Shown: in pieces, positions 43,926 through 53,724 of the stretch
Layout of the letters: every line of letters starts with the position of its first letter
How positions within the stretch are numbered: position 1 is the first letter of the stretch
Assembly (NCBI RefSeq): GCF_947500065.1
Contig: NZ_CANMQT010000005.1
Coordinates: 1 to 64,000 of the forward strand
Reading direction: 5' to 3'
Source of the DNA: an uncultured Aquimarina sp.
GTDB taxonomy: Bacteria > Bacteroidota > Bacteroidia > Flavobacteriales > Flavobacteriaceae
DNA length: 64,000 bases
The notes under the pieces: model-generated
Seen by the model: the letters and a program-made list of their open reading frames with translations, nothing else
Database searches by the model: none
Told to the model about the DNA's origin: nothing
Translations under genes and position numbers: made by a program

Positions 43926-43991
43926 GCATAACATCACCTAAGCGCACATACTTCGCTACCGCTTGTACGTCGCTTAGCCGAGATGTTATAA
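43926..43991. repeat. Short attC-like palindrome
   Basis: ATAACATCACCTAAGCG pairs with CGCTTAGCCGAGATGTTAT, with outer arms ATAACATC (43928-43935) and GATGTTAT (43982-43989). Length and shape resemble D-family sites, but the right box is ATGTTATAA rather than a fresh cassette start. Could also be a terminator. Confidence 0.6.
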
Positions 43992-44092
43992 GTAATCTCA
44001 GGTAATGATTACAAATAATAATGAGTTAATTAATCTTAGTATTTCCAAAAATGAAAGGTTTTATTGCAAATTAAATTTCATCATACCATAAA

Positions 44093-44908
44093 ATGATAAT
44101 TAAAGAATTTAGACCTAAATCAGACTTACTAAAAAAATATATTAAGTCTTTTTACTTTATGAAATCTATGGGTAATAAAAAAACCGAGTTTGTTTATTAT
44201 CCTCATTTTGTTGAAACTATAAATATTTTCAGTAACTCCACTGTTAAAATTAATGACTACTCATTTAACGTGAAAGAAAAAGAAAATGAGGCTACTATTA
44301 TTTTAACTGCTACTAAAACAAAATTTAGAACTGCTATAATAAAAAACGCATATGATATTATAGGCATACAATTTTCACCATTAGCAATTCATAATTTTAT
44401 AAATACTAACGCATTAACGACTATTGAAACTGGCCTTTTTAAAATAACTGATAAAGAAAATCTAGTAAAAATATGTCTTATTCAAGATATTGAAAATAGA
44501 CTTATCGCTTTGGAATCTTTTTTTGAAAATTCTTATAAAAATGTGCAGCTTGATAAATTATCAACTGCTATAGAATTAATACAGCACTCAAAAGGAAACA
44601 TTAGAATGAATGATCTAGAGAGGCAAATAAACTTGAGTAGAAGAACTATTTTAAGACAGTTTAAAAAATACCTGTATTGCTCTTTTGAGGATTTTAAAAA
44701 TACAGTTAGGTTTCGATTAGCCATAGAGAATTTTTCCAATGAAAGCAAAAATATGTCGAGCACCATAGGCGATATTGCTTATTATGATCAATCAGATTTT
44801 ATTAATCATTTTAAGGCACTTTCTGGTGAATCTCCAAAAAAGTTATTAAAACAGGTCACAAACAATCCTGAATCCATAAAATATTTCTGGAAATTGAAAC
44901 AAATCTAG
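44093..44908 (+). CDS. AraC-family transcriptional regulator
   Basis: 271 residues with an N-terminal sensing domain and a C-terminal AraC HTH pair (INLSRRTILRQFKKYLYCSFEDFKNTVRFRLA and IAYYDQSDFINHFKALSGESPKKLL). It lies 65 bp before the serine hydrolase gene on the same strand and may regulate it. Confidence 0.9.
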   Translation: MIIKEFRPKSDLLKKYIKSFYFMKSMGNKKTEFVYYPHFVETINIFSNSTVKINDYSFNVKEKENEATIILTATKTKFRTAIIKNAYDIIGIQFSPLAIHNFINTNALTTIETGLFKITDKENLVKICLIQDIENRLIALESFFENSYKNVQLDKLSTAIELIQHSKGNIRMNDLERQINLSRRTILRQFKKYLYCSFEDFKNTVRFRLAIENFSNESKNMSSTIGDIAYYDQSDFINHFKALSGESPKKLLKQVTNNPESIKYFWKLKQI

Positions 44909-44973
44909 ATGATGTCTCAATTCTCCAATCATATGTATTCTTCATAATATAATTTTACAAAAAATTATAAATT

Positions 44974-46458
44974 ATGGATACTTTAACATCAATCAAAATT
45001 AATTTTAAGGTCAACTATTTAATTGCTGCTATGCTCCTTTTCTATTATTCATGTAATAGTCAAGAAAGCTTAAAAAAAGAAAGCACTTATTTATTTAAAA
45101 TTGAAAATGGATTAATCCCAACAGTTCAAATAGAAAACGCCCCTGTTTATTACCAACTATTAGATAGAATGAAACATTATGGAGCGGTTGGTTTCTCATT
45201 AACTACTATCAAGGATTTCAAAATTGAAGACACGAAGGGTTATGGGTTTTGCCAAAAAGAGAATTCTAATTTAGTTGCAGAAAATTCGGTTTTTAGAGTT
45301 GGTTCAATTAGCAAATCTGTTACAGCTATTGTTATTCTTAAACTTCAAGATCAAGGCGTACTAGATTTAGATACAGACATTAAAACCTATTTAAAATCAT
45401 GGAAATTACCCAAAAGTAAATTTATAAAAAAAACTCCTGTAACGTTAAGAACACTGTTAAACCACACTTCTGGTTTGAAAAAACAGCAGCTGGTAAAACT
45501 CGGAGATCATGGATTTATAAAAGGTGAAAAAACATTTACTCTTAATGAAGTTTTAGACGGTAAATCTGCTTTACAACCAATCACCTTTACAACTAAACCA
45601 GGAGAAACCTTTAAATATTCTAACCAAGGATACAACCTGATACAAAAAGTAATAGAAGATGTGACAGGGGAATTATTTCAAGATGTTGTCCAGGAATTAG
45701 TTCTAACGCCTTTTGGCATGTCAAATAGTACGTTTGAAACAGTATATCCTGACGCTAGTAATACAACGTTTTGTTATGCCTATAAAGATGAAGTAGTTCA
45801 TGAAGGTTTTTATAAAAACATAACTCAAAAATGTGGAGGAGGTTTATTTTCTACATCTCAAGATTTAGCCAAATTTTCCATAAAAATTGCGAATATAGTT
45901 AATGGAAAAGATACATTCTTAAGTACAGCGTTAGCAAAACAACTATTTTCAGAAGATGATTATGGCTTAGGATTTGACCTCATAAAAAAAGATAACCTAT
46001 TGCTCTTCTCCCATTCCGGAAGAGTTCCTGGATTTTACAGTTTTATGGCAATGGATCCTAAACTAGGAAATGGATTTGTAATGCTGGTTAATTCTGATGG
46101 TGTTGATGATTTATTCTGGGAAATGTTGCGTTCTGTAGCTAACGCATTTAATTATGATCTTTGGAAACCCAAAGTAATTACCAAAATTGATATTGATTTA
46201 AATAATTATAAAAACTATCTTGGAAGTTATAAAGCAGATGGTGAAGATGAAGACTTTATAATAACCGTTGTTGTTAAAGACAATCAATTGTATTATCAAG
46301 AGTTTCATGATAAGGATATCTATGAGTTTCCTTTAGTTCCTATTTCGAAAAATGTTTTTATTGATGGCATTGATGGTAATAAAATTGAATTCAAAACTGA
46401 TGGGGACACTGTTTTAGGAGCTATGTATGATGACGAGTATAGCTACACTAAAATTTAA
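44974..46458 (+). CDS. Serine hydrolase lipoprotein (class C beta-lactamase fold)
   Basis: 494 residues. N-terminal lipoprotein signal (LLFYYSC, Cys about 27), SxxK at S111-K114 (RVGSISKSV), a Tyr-Ser-Asn box (KYSNQGYN), and HSG in place of KTG. C-terminal domain beta-rich (about 400-494), a common appendage in such enzymes. Likely an envelope peptidase or esterase. Not clearly part of a cassette. Confidence 0.9.
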   Translation: MDTLTSIKINFKVNYLIAAMLLFYYSCNSQESLKKESTYLFKIENGLIPTVQIENAPVYYQLLDRMKHYGAVGFSLTTIKDFKIEDTKGYGFCQKENSNLVAENSVFRVGSISKSVTAIVILKLQDQGVLDLDTDIKTYLKSWKLPKSKFIKKTPVTLRTLLNHTSGLKKQQLVKLGDHGFIKGEKTFTLNEVLDGKSALQPITFTTKPGETFKYSNQGYNLIQKVIEDVTGELFQDVVQELVLTPFGMSNSTFETVYPDASNTTFCYAYKDEVVHEGFYKNITQKCGGGLFSTSQDLAKFSIKIANIVNGKDTFLSTALAKQLFSEDDYGLGFDLIKKDNLLLFSHSGRVPGFYSFMAMDPKLGNGFVMLVNSDGVDDLFWEMLRSVANAFNYDLWKPKVITKIDIDLNNYKNYLGSYKADGEDEDFIITVVVKDNQLYYQEFHDKDIYEFPLVPISKNVFIDGIDGNKIEFKTDGDTVLGAMYDDEYSYTKI

Positions 46459-46589
46459 GCATTATAAGCTTAAGAAGTGTATAATTGATTATGGCAAAGA
46501 GCTAAAACAAAATTTAACTTATAAATTACACTAATTTCTTAAGCAGAATAATCTTGCAGATGATTCCACAACGAAATCATACACGAACA

Positions 46590-46768
46590 CATTTGCTAAC
46601 ATCATATATAGAATCAGAACAAAACTTAGTACTAGATCATAAGGTTATTTCCTTTTTGAGGTAGCGCAATGCTTGTAAAGCAACATAATAGGAACCAATG
46701 CGCAAGAAAAACCAAAAAACAAGGTAACAATTCTCTCTGTTACGACACTTATATTAAACATTATCATA
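46590..46768 (+). repeat. Fossil attC (C/A chimera)
   Basis: Left side TGCTAACATCATATATAGAATC (C family); middle and right A-like with TTACGACACTTATATTAAAC. The core reads CATTATC instead of CGTTATC. Confidence 0.7.
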
Positions 46769-46788
46769 CATTAAAAATAACAAACTAA

Positions 46789-47241
46789 ATGGCCTATATA
46801 ACGGATACAAAAACAGAATCTAATATTGGAAATAGAATTTTAGCAGGATTTATTGACTATTTAATTATTTATGCCTTTTTCTTTGCTTATGTGTATGCAT
46901 ACGGAGAACCTGATCCAGATGGAGGGTATTCAGTAAGTGGATTACCAGCTCTGATACCAGTAATTTTCTGGGGACTAATGACAATTGGACTTGAACAACT
47001 CTTTGGAGCTACGATAGGAAACTCAATTGTCGGATTAAAACCGATATCAATTAATGGAATTTCTGAAAAACTATCATTCGGGCAATCTTTATTAAGACAT
47101 TTGTTAGATCCAATTGATATGTTCTTTTTTGGGTTAGTTGGAATTCTTACTATACAAAATTCAGAAAAAAATCAAAGGGTTGGAGATTTAGTGGCTAATA
47201 CTATAGTTGTAAAGATCAAAGACCTTAAAAAATCCAAATAA
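46789..47241 (+). CDS. RDD-family membrane protein
   Basis: 150 residues. RDD-type layout: NIGNRILAGFIDYLIIYAFF first helix (Arg-Asp positions), GATIGNSIVGLKPISING in the loop and GQSLLRHLLDP before the last helix, with three or four transmembrane segments. Function unknown. Sits between two decayed attC sites. Confidence 0.85.
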   Translation: MAYITDTKTESNIGNRILAGFIDYLIIYAFFFAYVYAYGEPDPDGGYSVSGLPALIPVIFWGLMTIGLEQLFGATIGNSIVGLKPISINGISEKLSFGQSLLRHLLDPIDMFFFGLVGILTIQNSEKNQRVGDLVANTIVVKIKDLKKSK

Positions 47242-47244
47242 AAA

Positions 47245-47405
47245 GCGTACGATATCCTAGCAACCAAGTGATAACTCTATGGCCCATTTATATTTCCAAT
47301 GGCACAAACATTTTAAAAAGAAAAAGTTATAAAACAAGTGTAGAATAATCGATTGGTGAAGATACGTTTGACTTAGTCTGATTCATATATTTGGTGTTGT
47401 ACGTC
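47245..47405 (+). repeat. Fossil attC (C family)
   Basis: The left arm has diverged (GTACGATATCCTAGCAACC) and the right end reads ATTCATATATTTGGTGTTGTACG. The outer boxes GTACG / GTTGTACG are partly preserved. Confidence 0.6.
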
Positions 47406-47423
47406 ATTTAAAAAATCGATAAA

Positions 47424-47948
47424 ATGAGTAAGAACTTGATTGAAAAATTAAGGAAAGAAAAAGAGGAATACATCAAAAAACATGATGTAGGATTTTATGT
47501 AAATGACACTCATACAAAATTCATTAAAACAAAAAGACATTTAGTAAACTATAATTGGAATTTAAAATATAGTGAAATATCAGGTATAGCTTTTGGGAAT
47601 ATAATGAGAGGAGATGATGACTCATTTTTTATAATTTTTATTTTAGAAGATAAAAAGCCTATTTACTTTAATATGACTTACGAATCTGAGGAAATGCAAG
47701 GTTTTGATAAGTTTATGGAAAAATTAAAAGAGAAATTAGACTTGGAACAAATCTGGGAACAAGACAAAGTTATTTTAGCTTATCCAGAAAACTTGAGAGG
47801 TAGAGAATTATATAAACCATGGACAAACTCAGTAGAAACTGTTTTTCATGGATTAAAAAGGTTTTTCGGATTAAAACATCACGTCAGTGGAATATTAAAA
47901 GATGAATTTGAAATTTACTTGAAAAATAAAAAAACGAACGTACAATAA
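47424..47948 (+). CDS. Hypothetical protein
   Basis: A 174-residue soluble, charged protein with a PH-like strand pattern (LKYSEISGIAFGNIMRGDDDSFFIIFILEDKKPIYFN). No family recognised. Its cassette end ACGTACAATAA is a mutated complement of its start GTTGTACGT. Confidence 0.72.
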   Translation: MSKNLIEKLRKEKEEYIKKHDVGFYVNDTHTKFIKTKRHLVNYNWNLKYSEISGIAFGNIMRGDDDSFFIIFILEDKKPIYFNMTYESEEMQGFDKFMEKLKEKLDLEQIWEQDKVILAYPENLRGRELYKPWTNSVETVFHGLKRFFGLKHHVSGILKDEFEIYLKNKKTNVQ

Positions 47949-48089
47949 TGTCTATAATTTATTGCTAGTACTGCCTTACTTACAAAAATTCTCTTGGATT
48001 TTATATTAGGCTTCTATTTGCTAAATTAGTCCAGAAACCACGCGACTAATCATCCATCAAAGTTGTTAATAACAAGCAAAAAAGACAGC

Positions 48090-48620
48090 ATGCAAGACTA
48101 TATTGATTTAGCAGAAAAGAATGGAGTTGTCCTTTTAGATAATGGAAAGTGTCAATTTTGTGGTGCAAACACGCAAAGAGGAATTCACGAATGTTTAGAG
48201 ATTTTTAATCTTGGATTTCAAGATATTGACTTTTCTAATATTAAAAATCACATATATAGATTTCTTATTGTAGATGCCCACACATTACAGCACCCTGAAA
48301 TTCATGGAAGGTGGAATAACCACTTTCACTTGTCAAGACTTCATTTGATTTTTAAATATGATATAAAGTGGACTTATGAACTATCACCAAAACTTAGTGA
48401 TTATTTAAATAAATATAAGGTTCATAAACAGGATGAATATCTGACTCCTCCTGAAATTCTAAAAAGAGGAAATATAACAACAACCTACATTAAAGAGAAA
48501 TCAACCAATAAGGCGGATTGTAAAGAGTTGATAAGAAAATGGGGCTTGAGTGTTTATGAAAAATGGAATATCCACCATAGTATTGTAGATGATATTGCGA
48601 AAGGATTTTTAAATCAATAA
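48090..48620 (+). CDS. DUF5946 family protein
   Basis: About 176 residues. GKCQFCGANTQRGIHECLEIF (Cys-rich knuckle) and LIVDAHTLQHPEIHGRWNNHFHLSRLHLIF (His cluster) are typical of DUF5946, suggesting a metal-binding protein of unknown role. The start at 48090 removes a short non-conserved extension. Confidence 0.82.
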   Translation: MQDYIDLAEKNGVVLLDNGKCQFCGANTQRGIHECLEIFNLGFQDIDFSNIKNHIYRFLIVDAHTLQHPEIHGRWNNHFHLSRLHLIFKYDIKWTYELSPKLSDYLNKYKVHKQDEYLTPPEILKRGNITTTYIKEKSTNKADCKELIRKWGLSVYEKWNIHHSIVDDIAKGFLNQ

Positions 48621-48629
48621 TAAAGGAAG

Positions 48630-48838
48630 ACAGCTGTTATAAGTGTATAAAAAACATGATCCGTTTTTACCAAATTTATTATTTTATGAATTTTTACAAT
48701 GCCACTAAATTTAAAAATTAGCATTTATCGAAGGAAAAATAAAAGCAAAACATTTATATTTAACTAAGTAATAAACTGAAATGAAAGTGCCTATCACCTG
48801 CCCTACGCTTCTTATACTGAATATTAGCAACTATTTCA
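48630..48838 (+). repeat. Fossil attC (E family)
   Basis: Left CTGTTATAAGTGTATAAAAA, right CCCTACGCTTCTTATACTGA. The core reads ATATTAGC instead of ACGTTAGC, so the crossover is lost. Confidence 0.7.
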
Positions 48839-48841
48839 GAA

Positions 48842-49387
48842 ATGACTAAATACATTAAAATATTAATACTCTTTTTGACTTTATCTGCTTACGGACAGAA
48901 TATGACTGAAATGAAAACACCAAAAAATGCAAAAGAAAAGTTTGCTGAATTTATTACAAAGAAAAAATTCTATACGGAAAACTATTCACCAAATATTTCG
49001 GATGAAAAATTGCGCCCAATATTAACAGAAAAAATTAATGATGTTGCAAAAGATTTCAAGCAAATTTCGGAATCTGAAAATCCAACTGACAAAAAATACC
49101 AAGAGGCTATTAGAATTGGACTTTTAAAATTTAATGAAACTGAATTAGGGTTTGATTCAGAGGACAGAGAGAGAATCTTACTTTATTTTCAAGAAATAAT
49201 GGACATTGTCGCGCTTCAAAGTTCAGATGGTCAATTAAATAATTTTTATTATGGTTTTGACCCAAACGAATTGACAAAAAAAATTAAACCGTGCGATAAC
49301 ATCATATATAAAACCAGATCAAAAATTAGTGTTCTATCGAAAAGTCTTTTCCCTTTTGCAAAGGCGCTAAATATCCAATCAAGCTGA
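48842..49387 (+). CDS. Exported hypothetical protein reading into a fossil attC
   Basis: 181 residues. Signal peptide ending SAYGQN, then a helical domain in which KNAKEKFAEFITKKK and DGQLNNFYYGFDPNELTKK are visible. The last roughly 30 codons (CDNIIYKTRSKIS...) come from the following attC-like sequence, so the original C-terminus may have been lost. Confidence 0.65.
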   Translation: MTKYIKILILFLTLSAYGQNMTEMKTPKNAKEKFAEFITKKKFYTENYSPNISDEKLRPILTEKINDVAKDFKQISESENPTDKKYQEAIRIGLLKFNETELGFDSEDRERILLYFQEIMDIVALQSSDGQLNNFYYGFDPNELTKKIKPCDNIIYKTRSKISVLSKSLFPFAKALNIQSS

Positions 49388-49420
49388 GTACAGGCTTTTA
49401 TAAAATTGAGAAGAAATAGA
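49285..49420 (+). repeat. Fossil attC (C family, truncated)
   Basis: Left half GCGATAACATCATATATAAAACC and the loop are present, but the right arm with the TATATTTG/GTT end is missing. It ends in AGAAATAGAA just before the methyltransferase ATG. Confidence 0.65.
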
Positions 49421-49421
49421 A

Positions 49422-50051
49422 ATGAGTATAGAAAAAGCATATAACTCTTGGGCTAGGCAATACGATACGAATGAAAACAAGACTCGTGATTTAGACATAA
49501 AAGCAACCATTGAGACTTTATCTAAATATAAGTTTAGATATGTGTTGGAACTAGGTTGTGGAACAGGAAAGAATACTGGTTGGTTATTAAGCAAAGCTGA
49601 GCAAGTGATCGGACTTGATTTCTCTGAGAAAATGTTAAATATTGCTAAAGAGAAAATAACTGATAGTAGAGCTGATTTAAAAAAAGCCGATCTTAACAAA
49701 GAATGGGAAATCGGAAATCAATTCGCAGACCTGGTAACTTCAAGCCTTACTCTTGAACACATTGATGATTTGAACCATATTTTTAATCAGGCAAATCAGA
49801 AGCTTATGAGAAACGGGATTTTCTTCATAAGCGAATTGCATCCTTTTAAACAATATTCAGGAAGTAAAGCAAAATCCGAGACTGAAAGAGGAATTGAAGA
49901 GTTAAAAGTCTATATACATCATATTTCTGACTATCTTCATAATGCAGAAAATAATGATTTTAAGCTACTGGAAATAGATGAATGGTTTGACGATAATTCT
50001 GAAAAAGAAATACCAAGGCTCATATCTTTTGTATTCAGAAAGAAAAACTGA
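49422..50051 (+). CDS. Class I SAM-dependent methyltransferase
   Basis: 209 residues. SAM-binding motif I YVLELGCGTGKNTGWLL (about 45), acidic motif II VIGLDFSEKM, and TSSLTLEHIDDLNHI (motif IV region). Small-molecule type. Only 1-2 bases follow the truncated attC, suggesting a partial cassette deletion upstream. Confidence 0.9.
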   Translation: MSIEKAYNSWARQYDTNENKTRDLDIKATIETLSKYKFRYVLELGCGTGKNTGWLLSKAEQVIGLDFSEKMLNIAKEKITDSRADLKKADLNKEWEIGNQFADLVTSSLTLEHIDDLNHIFNQANQKLMRNGIFFISELHPFKQYSGSKAKSETERGIEELKVYIHHISDYLHNAENNDFKLLEIDEWFDDNSEKEIPRLISFVFRKKN

Positions 50052-50055
50052 TGTT

Positions 50056-50107
50056 AACCAAACTTAAACTGCATTAAAATTTAGTTTAGTCAAACCGTTG
50101 GCAATAA
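50056..50107 (+). repeat. Short attC-like hairpin
   Basis: ACTTAAACTGCATTAAAATTTAGTTTAGTC ending CAAACCGTTGGCAA resembles the very short site 38 (36362-36413). R'-like GTTGGCA follows. Confidence 0.55.
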
Positions 50108-50169
50108 TAAAAAATAATTTGTAACATTTTGACATTCCTTGTATCTAAATGAAAAATAAAGGAGGCAAA

Positions 50170-51099
50170 ATGAAAAAACCTATCATCTTATTAGCATTTA
50201 TCTTAATAACAATAACAGCTAATTCTCAAACAATTTATTCAAAAGCATTTGGTAACCCCAATAGTGAGCCAATAATTTATCTTCATGGCGGACCTGGATA
50301 CAATTCAATAGGTTTTGAAGTAACAACGGCGCAAAAACTTAGTGAAAATGGTTTTTTTGTCATTGTTTATGAAAGGCGTGGAGAAGGTCGCTCTCATGAT
50401 CAAAATGCGAAATTCACATTTCAAGAGACGTTTGATGATTTGAACTCCATCTATAAAAAATTCAACCTAAAAGAGGCTAGCCTAATTGGACATAGTTTTG
50501 GAGGAATCGTTGGAACTCTTTATGCAGAGAAATATCCAAATAAAATAAAATTTCTCGTTTTAGTGGCTGCCCCATTATCGATTCAAGAAACATTTAGTAC
50601 CATCATAAAAACTTCGAAAAGAATTTATGAAAAGAATAAAGATAGCATCAATCTAAAGTACATTGGAATGCTTGAAAAAATGAATAAAAATTCGTTGGAG
50701 TATAGTTCATATAGTTTTGGGCATGCCATCCAAAATGGTTTTTATATGCCAAAAGCCCCCTCTGAAGAAGCCATAGCTATTTATACAAAATTGAAATCAG
50801 ATATTTCTTTTAGAAGCAATGGCACAAAAACGACCTTTGAAGCACCTAAAGGTTTTTGGGAAAATGAAAATTACACTTCAATTGACCTAACGCAACACCT
50901 AAAGAATGTATTGAAAAAGAAAATTCAAATTTTTGGTGTATACGGTACTGAAGATGGTCTATATTCAGAAGAACAGTTAATAAAGCTCAAAAAAATAGTG
51001 GGCATAAATAATTTTAAATACATCAAGAATTGTTCTCACAACGTCTTTATTGACCAGCAAAATCAGTTTATAAATACTTTGAAAACTTGGATCAAATAA
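50170..51099 (+). CDS. Alpha/beta hydrolase, exported
   Basis: About 309 residues from the ATG at 50170. An upstream in-frame ATG at 50149 is rejected because it is preceded by no signal, and AAAGGAGG lies just before 50170. Signal peptide ITITANSQ. LHGGPGYNS oxyanion loop, ERRGEGRS, nucleophile elbow GHSFGG and late His in CSHNVF: proline iminopeptidase-like. Overlaps the sigma-factor start by one base. Confidence 0.88.
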   Translation: MKKPIILLAFILITITANSQTIYSKAFGNPNSEPIIYLHGGPGYNSIGFEVTTAQKLSENGFFVIVYERRGEGRSHDQNAKFTFQETFDDLNSIYKKFNLKEASLIGHSFGGIVGTLYAEKYPNKIKFLVLVAAPLSIQETFSTIIKTSKRIYEKNKDSINLKYIGMLEKMNKNSLEYSSYSFGHAIQNGFYMPKAPSEEAIAIYTKLKSDISFRSNGTKTTFEAPKGFWENENYTSIDLTQHLKNVLKKKIQIFGVYGTEDGLYSEEQLIKLKKIVGINNFKYIKNCSHNVFIDQQNQFINTLKTWIK

Positions 51100-51569
51100 T
51101 GACATTTGAAGAAATTCATGAAACGTATTGGCCGAAAGTATATAGACAGTGTATGGGATACATGAATGATCACGACGCTGCAAAAGATATTGCACAAGAA
51201 ACCTTTATTAAAGTTTGGCAACAATTACCAAAATTCAGGAATGAATCTTCCATAAGTACTTGGATATTTAGGATTGCAGTAAATACTTGCTTACGGCAAC
51301 TTGACAAGGACAAAAAGATGCCAAAATCTGAATTGCCTTTAGAAATTTCAGAAAAAAAATCTATAAACAATGAGCCACAAGTACAGTTTTTATATCAATA
51401 CATTTCTGAACTTCCCGAAATTGAACGTATCATAATAACACTGGAACTGGAGGATTTAAAACAGAAAGAAATAGCAAAAATTGTTGGCCTTTCAGAAAGT
51501 AATGTTAGGGTGAAAATTCACAGAATAAAAGAAAAACTAACTCGAAAATTTCAGAAGAATGGTAGATAA
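51099..51569 (+). CDS. ECF-type RNA polymerase sigma factor
   Basis: About 156 residues. Region 2 (WPKVYRQCMGYMNDHDAAKDIAQETFIKVWQQL) and region 4 (IERIIITLELEDLKQKEIAKIVGLSESNVRVKIHRIKEKL) are clear. ATG overlaps the hydrolase stop (TAATG) and the 3' end overlaps the next gene by 11 bp, so hydrolase, sigma factor and membrane proteins form an operon. Confidence 0.93.
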   Translation: MTFEEIHETYWPKVYRQCMGYMNDHDAAKDIAQETFIKVWQQLPKFRNESSISTWIFRIAVNTCLRQLDKDKKMPKSELPLEISEKKSINNEPQVQFLYQYISELPEIERIIITLELEDLKQKEIAKIVGLSESNVRVKIHRIKEKLTRKFQKNGR

Positions 51570-52149
51570 TATAAATTTCAAGAAGCTCTGGGATAAGCAG
51601 CAAATTGAAATTCCGGAAACAAAAGAACTTATAAAAAAAGCAAATAAGTTTAAAAAAAACACATTCTATAAACTCGTTATAGCTAACGCTCTGTTAGTAA
51701 TCACTTCCATTTTTATTGGTTTTGTTTGGTATTATTATCAACCCAGGTTTATGATCACAAAAATTGGCCTTATTATCTGTATCATAGCAATGATAATATA
51801 CCTAGCATTCCACAATACACTTACTCCTCTCCTATTAAAGAATAATCTCGAGCTGGATGCTAAGCTTCAGCTTAAGCAACTGCTAATGCTAAAAGAAAAA
51901 CAACGTTTTCAACAAACATACTTACTAAATATTTATTTCATCCTACTTTCTTTAGGTTTAAGCCTTTATATGTATGAGTATGTAGCTAAAATGACACTCT
52001 CTTGGGCAATTATTTCTTATGGCATTGTACTCTTTTGGGTAGGCCTAAATGCGTTTTATTTTAGACCGAAAATACTTAAGAAGCAACAAGCTAAATTGAA
52101 TATATTGATAACAAGATTTAAGGAGTTAAATGAACAATTAATTGATTAA
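51559..52149 (+). CDS. Membrane protein, possible anti-sigma factor
   Basis: 196 residues. Soluble N-terminus (about 1-33) then four hydrophobic segments with a charged loop. Overlap with the sigma gene is typical of cognate anti-sigma factors, but no zinc-binding anti-sigma motif is seen, so the role is inferred from context. Confidence 0.75.
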   Translation: MVDNINFKKLWDKQQIEIPETKELIKKANKFKKNTFYKLVIANALLVITSIFIGFVWYYYQPRFMITKIGLIICIIAMIIYLAFHNTLTPLLLKNNLELDAKLQLKQLLMLKEKQRFQQTYLLNIYFILLSLGLSLYMYEYVAKMTLSWAIISYGIVLFWVGLNAFYFRPKILKKQQAKLNILITRFKELNEQLID

Positions 52150-52155
52150 AAAAAT

Positions 52156-52554
52156 ATGAATACAAAAACATTAATGATATTAAGTGCCATCTTTTTAGGT
52201 ATTCTGGGGATCATTTTAACATTTCTACCTAATGAAATTATCTCAAATATGACAATAATACCAAATCCTATTACAACTCTATTTTTACAACTACTTGGCG
52301 CACTTTACCTAGGATTCGCAATGTTAAATTGGATGTCCAAAGGAACTTTGATTGGTGGGATTTACAATAAACCCTTAGTAGTTGGAAATCTCATGCATTT
52401 TGGTGTTGGAGCAATTGCTTTGGTTAAAACTATTTCTGAAATCCAAATCAATTCAGAAATAGTTATTTCACTAACTTTAATATATGTGGTTTTTATGGTA
52501 TTTTTTGCTTATGCCTTTAAAACGAATCCGATTAAACCAGAAATGCAGAAATAA
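52156..52554 (+). CDS. Small four-helix membrane protein
   Basis: 132 residues with four transmembrane segments (about 5-25, 40-60, 72-92, 102-122). Starts 6 bp after the previous stop, so it belongs to the sigma-factor operon. Family not recognised. Confidence 0.78.
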   Translation: MNTKTLMILSAIFLGILGIILTFLPNEIISNMTIIPNPITTLFLQLLGALYLGFAMLNWMSKGTLIGGIYNKPLVVGNLMHFGVGAIALVKTISEIQINSEIVISLTLIYVVFMVFFAYAFKTNPIKPEMQK

Positions 52555-52584
52555 AAACTAATACCAACATCCTTAGTGCCACTA

Positions 52585-53706
52585 CTAATTTACAGAAATG
52601 CCTACTTTTGAAGACTTACTTTCTTTCTTTTCTACCAATGCATTTTGTTCCATGATTTGCAACTCATTAGTGATTCTATTCAGCAACACACCAAAATCAT
52701 CTTGGTTGATAAGGCTACTTTTGCGACCTGGAAAAATCTCTTCTACAGGAAATCTATAATTAAGATCAATGGTAAATTGATAAAAATTGGTAAGCAACTC
52801 ACCTTTGGTATTTAAAAGAGGAACATCTAAAATAACTGCATCACTAACGTTATTTGTCTCATTAGGAATTATCCAAGGACGACTTGAAATAAGAACATCA
52901 GGATCACGCTTAAGCGTAATTTTTGTGCTAGGTATTCGTTTTTTATTCGTGTACCATTTATTATTCACAGCATCATAGGCATCATAGGTTTCTTTTGCCG
53001 TCTTTGCAACATCTAAACTATCTAATGTCGATTTGATCATCATTGTTGCTGCCTCATTAAAAGGGAGTTTAGAATGCAAAGTTTTCATACCTACATGTAT
53101 CCCAAGTAAGTTTGAATATACATCCTCAACCGAGAAACTAGAGAATTTTTCTGGTATAAAAGGAATGGTGGATGCACCAAACCAAGTAGAAATCTCATGC
53201 CATAGGGAAAGATCGTATGTTATTTTTCCCGCTAATAGAATACAATCACTATTACTAAGCTGTGCTGGTACATTCAAATATAAAATCTTACGTCCTGCTT
53301 CGTTACGTAAAGGCAAAATTACTTCACCTTTGCCTCTACTATCGAGAATGGTTGTATATAAATAGCGCGTCCAATCAATTTGATCTCGTAAGTGACCAAT
53401 ATCAATAAAACCACCCTTATTTGTATAAATAGTTCCAGTACCTTCACTCTTATTACCCATATAGTGATGCTCACTCAAATCATCAATATTAATAACCTGA
53501 TCAATAGAAACAAATGGCACACCCCATATTTTTAAATCATAACCAAAAGCACAACAGGCTCTAATAATACGAGGAGGAGTTTTACCTAGATCAACACCTT
53601 TATCTTCTATACTTTGAGCACCCATAGTTATAGGAGTAACCACAAAACCTATTAGTATAAATAATTTAATGCTATTTAATGCTATTTTGTAAATGACAAA
53701 TTTCAT
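52585..53706 (-). CDS. DUF4056-like secreted protein
   Basis: 373 residues. Signal peptide then PPRIIRACCAFGYDLKIWGVPFV and EGTGTIYTNKGGFIDIGHLRDQIDWTRYL, which fit DUF4056 proteins. Last gene of the minus-strand carotenoid operon; its role there is unknown. It converges with the preceding + operon. Confidence 0.7.
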   Translation of the reverse strand: MKFVIYKIALNSIKLFILIGFVVTPITMGAQSIEDKGVDLGKTPPRIIRACCAFGYDLKIWGVPFVSIDQVINIDDLSEHHYMGNKSEGTGTIYTNKGGFIDIGHLRDQIDWTRYLYTTILDSRGKGEVILPLRNEAGRKILYLNVPAQLSNSDCILLAGKITYDLSLWHEISTWFGASTIPFIPEKFSSFSVEDVYSNLLGIHVGMKTLHSKLPFNEAATMMIKSTLDSLDVAKTAKETYDAYDAVNNKWYTNKKRIPSTKITLKRDPDVLISSRPWIIPNETNNVSDAVILDVPLLNTKGELLTNFYQFTIDLNYRFPVEEIFPGRKSSLINQDDFGVLLNRITNELQIMEQNALVEKKESKSSKVGISVN

Positions 53707-53724
53707 ACTACTAGATGATAAATA

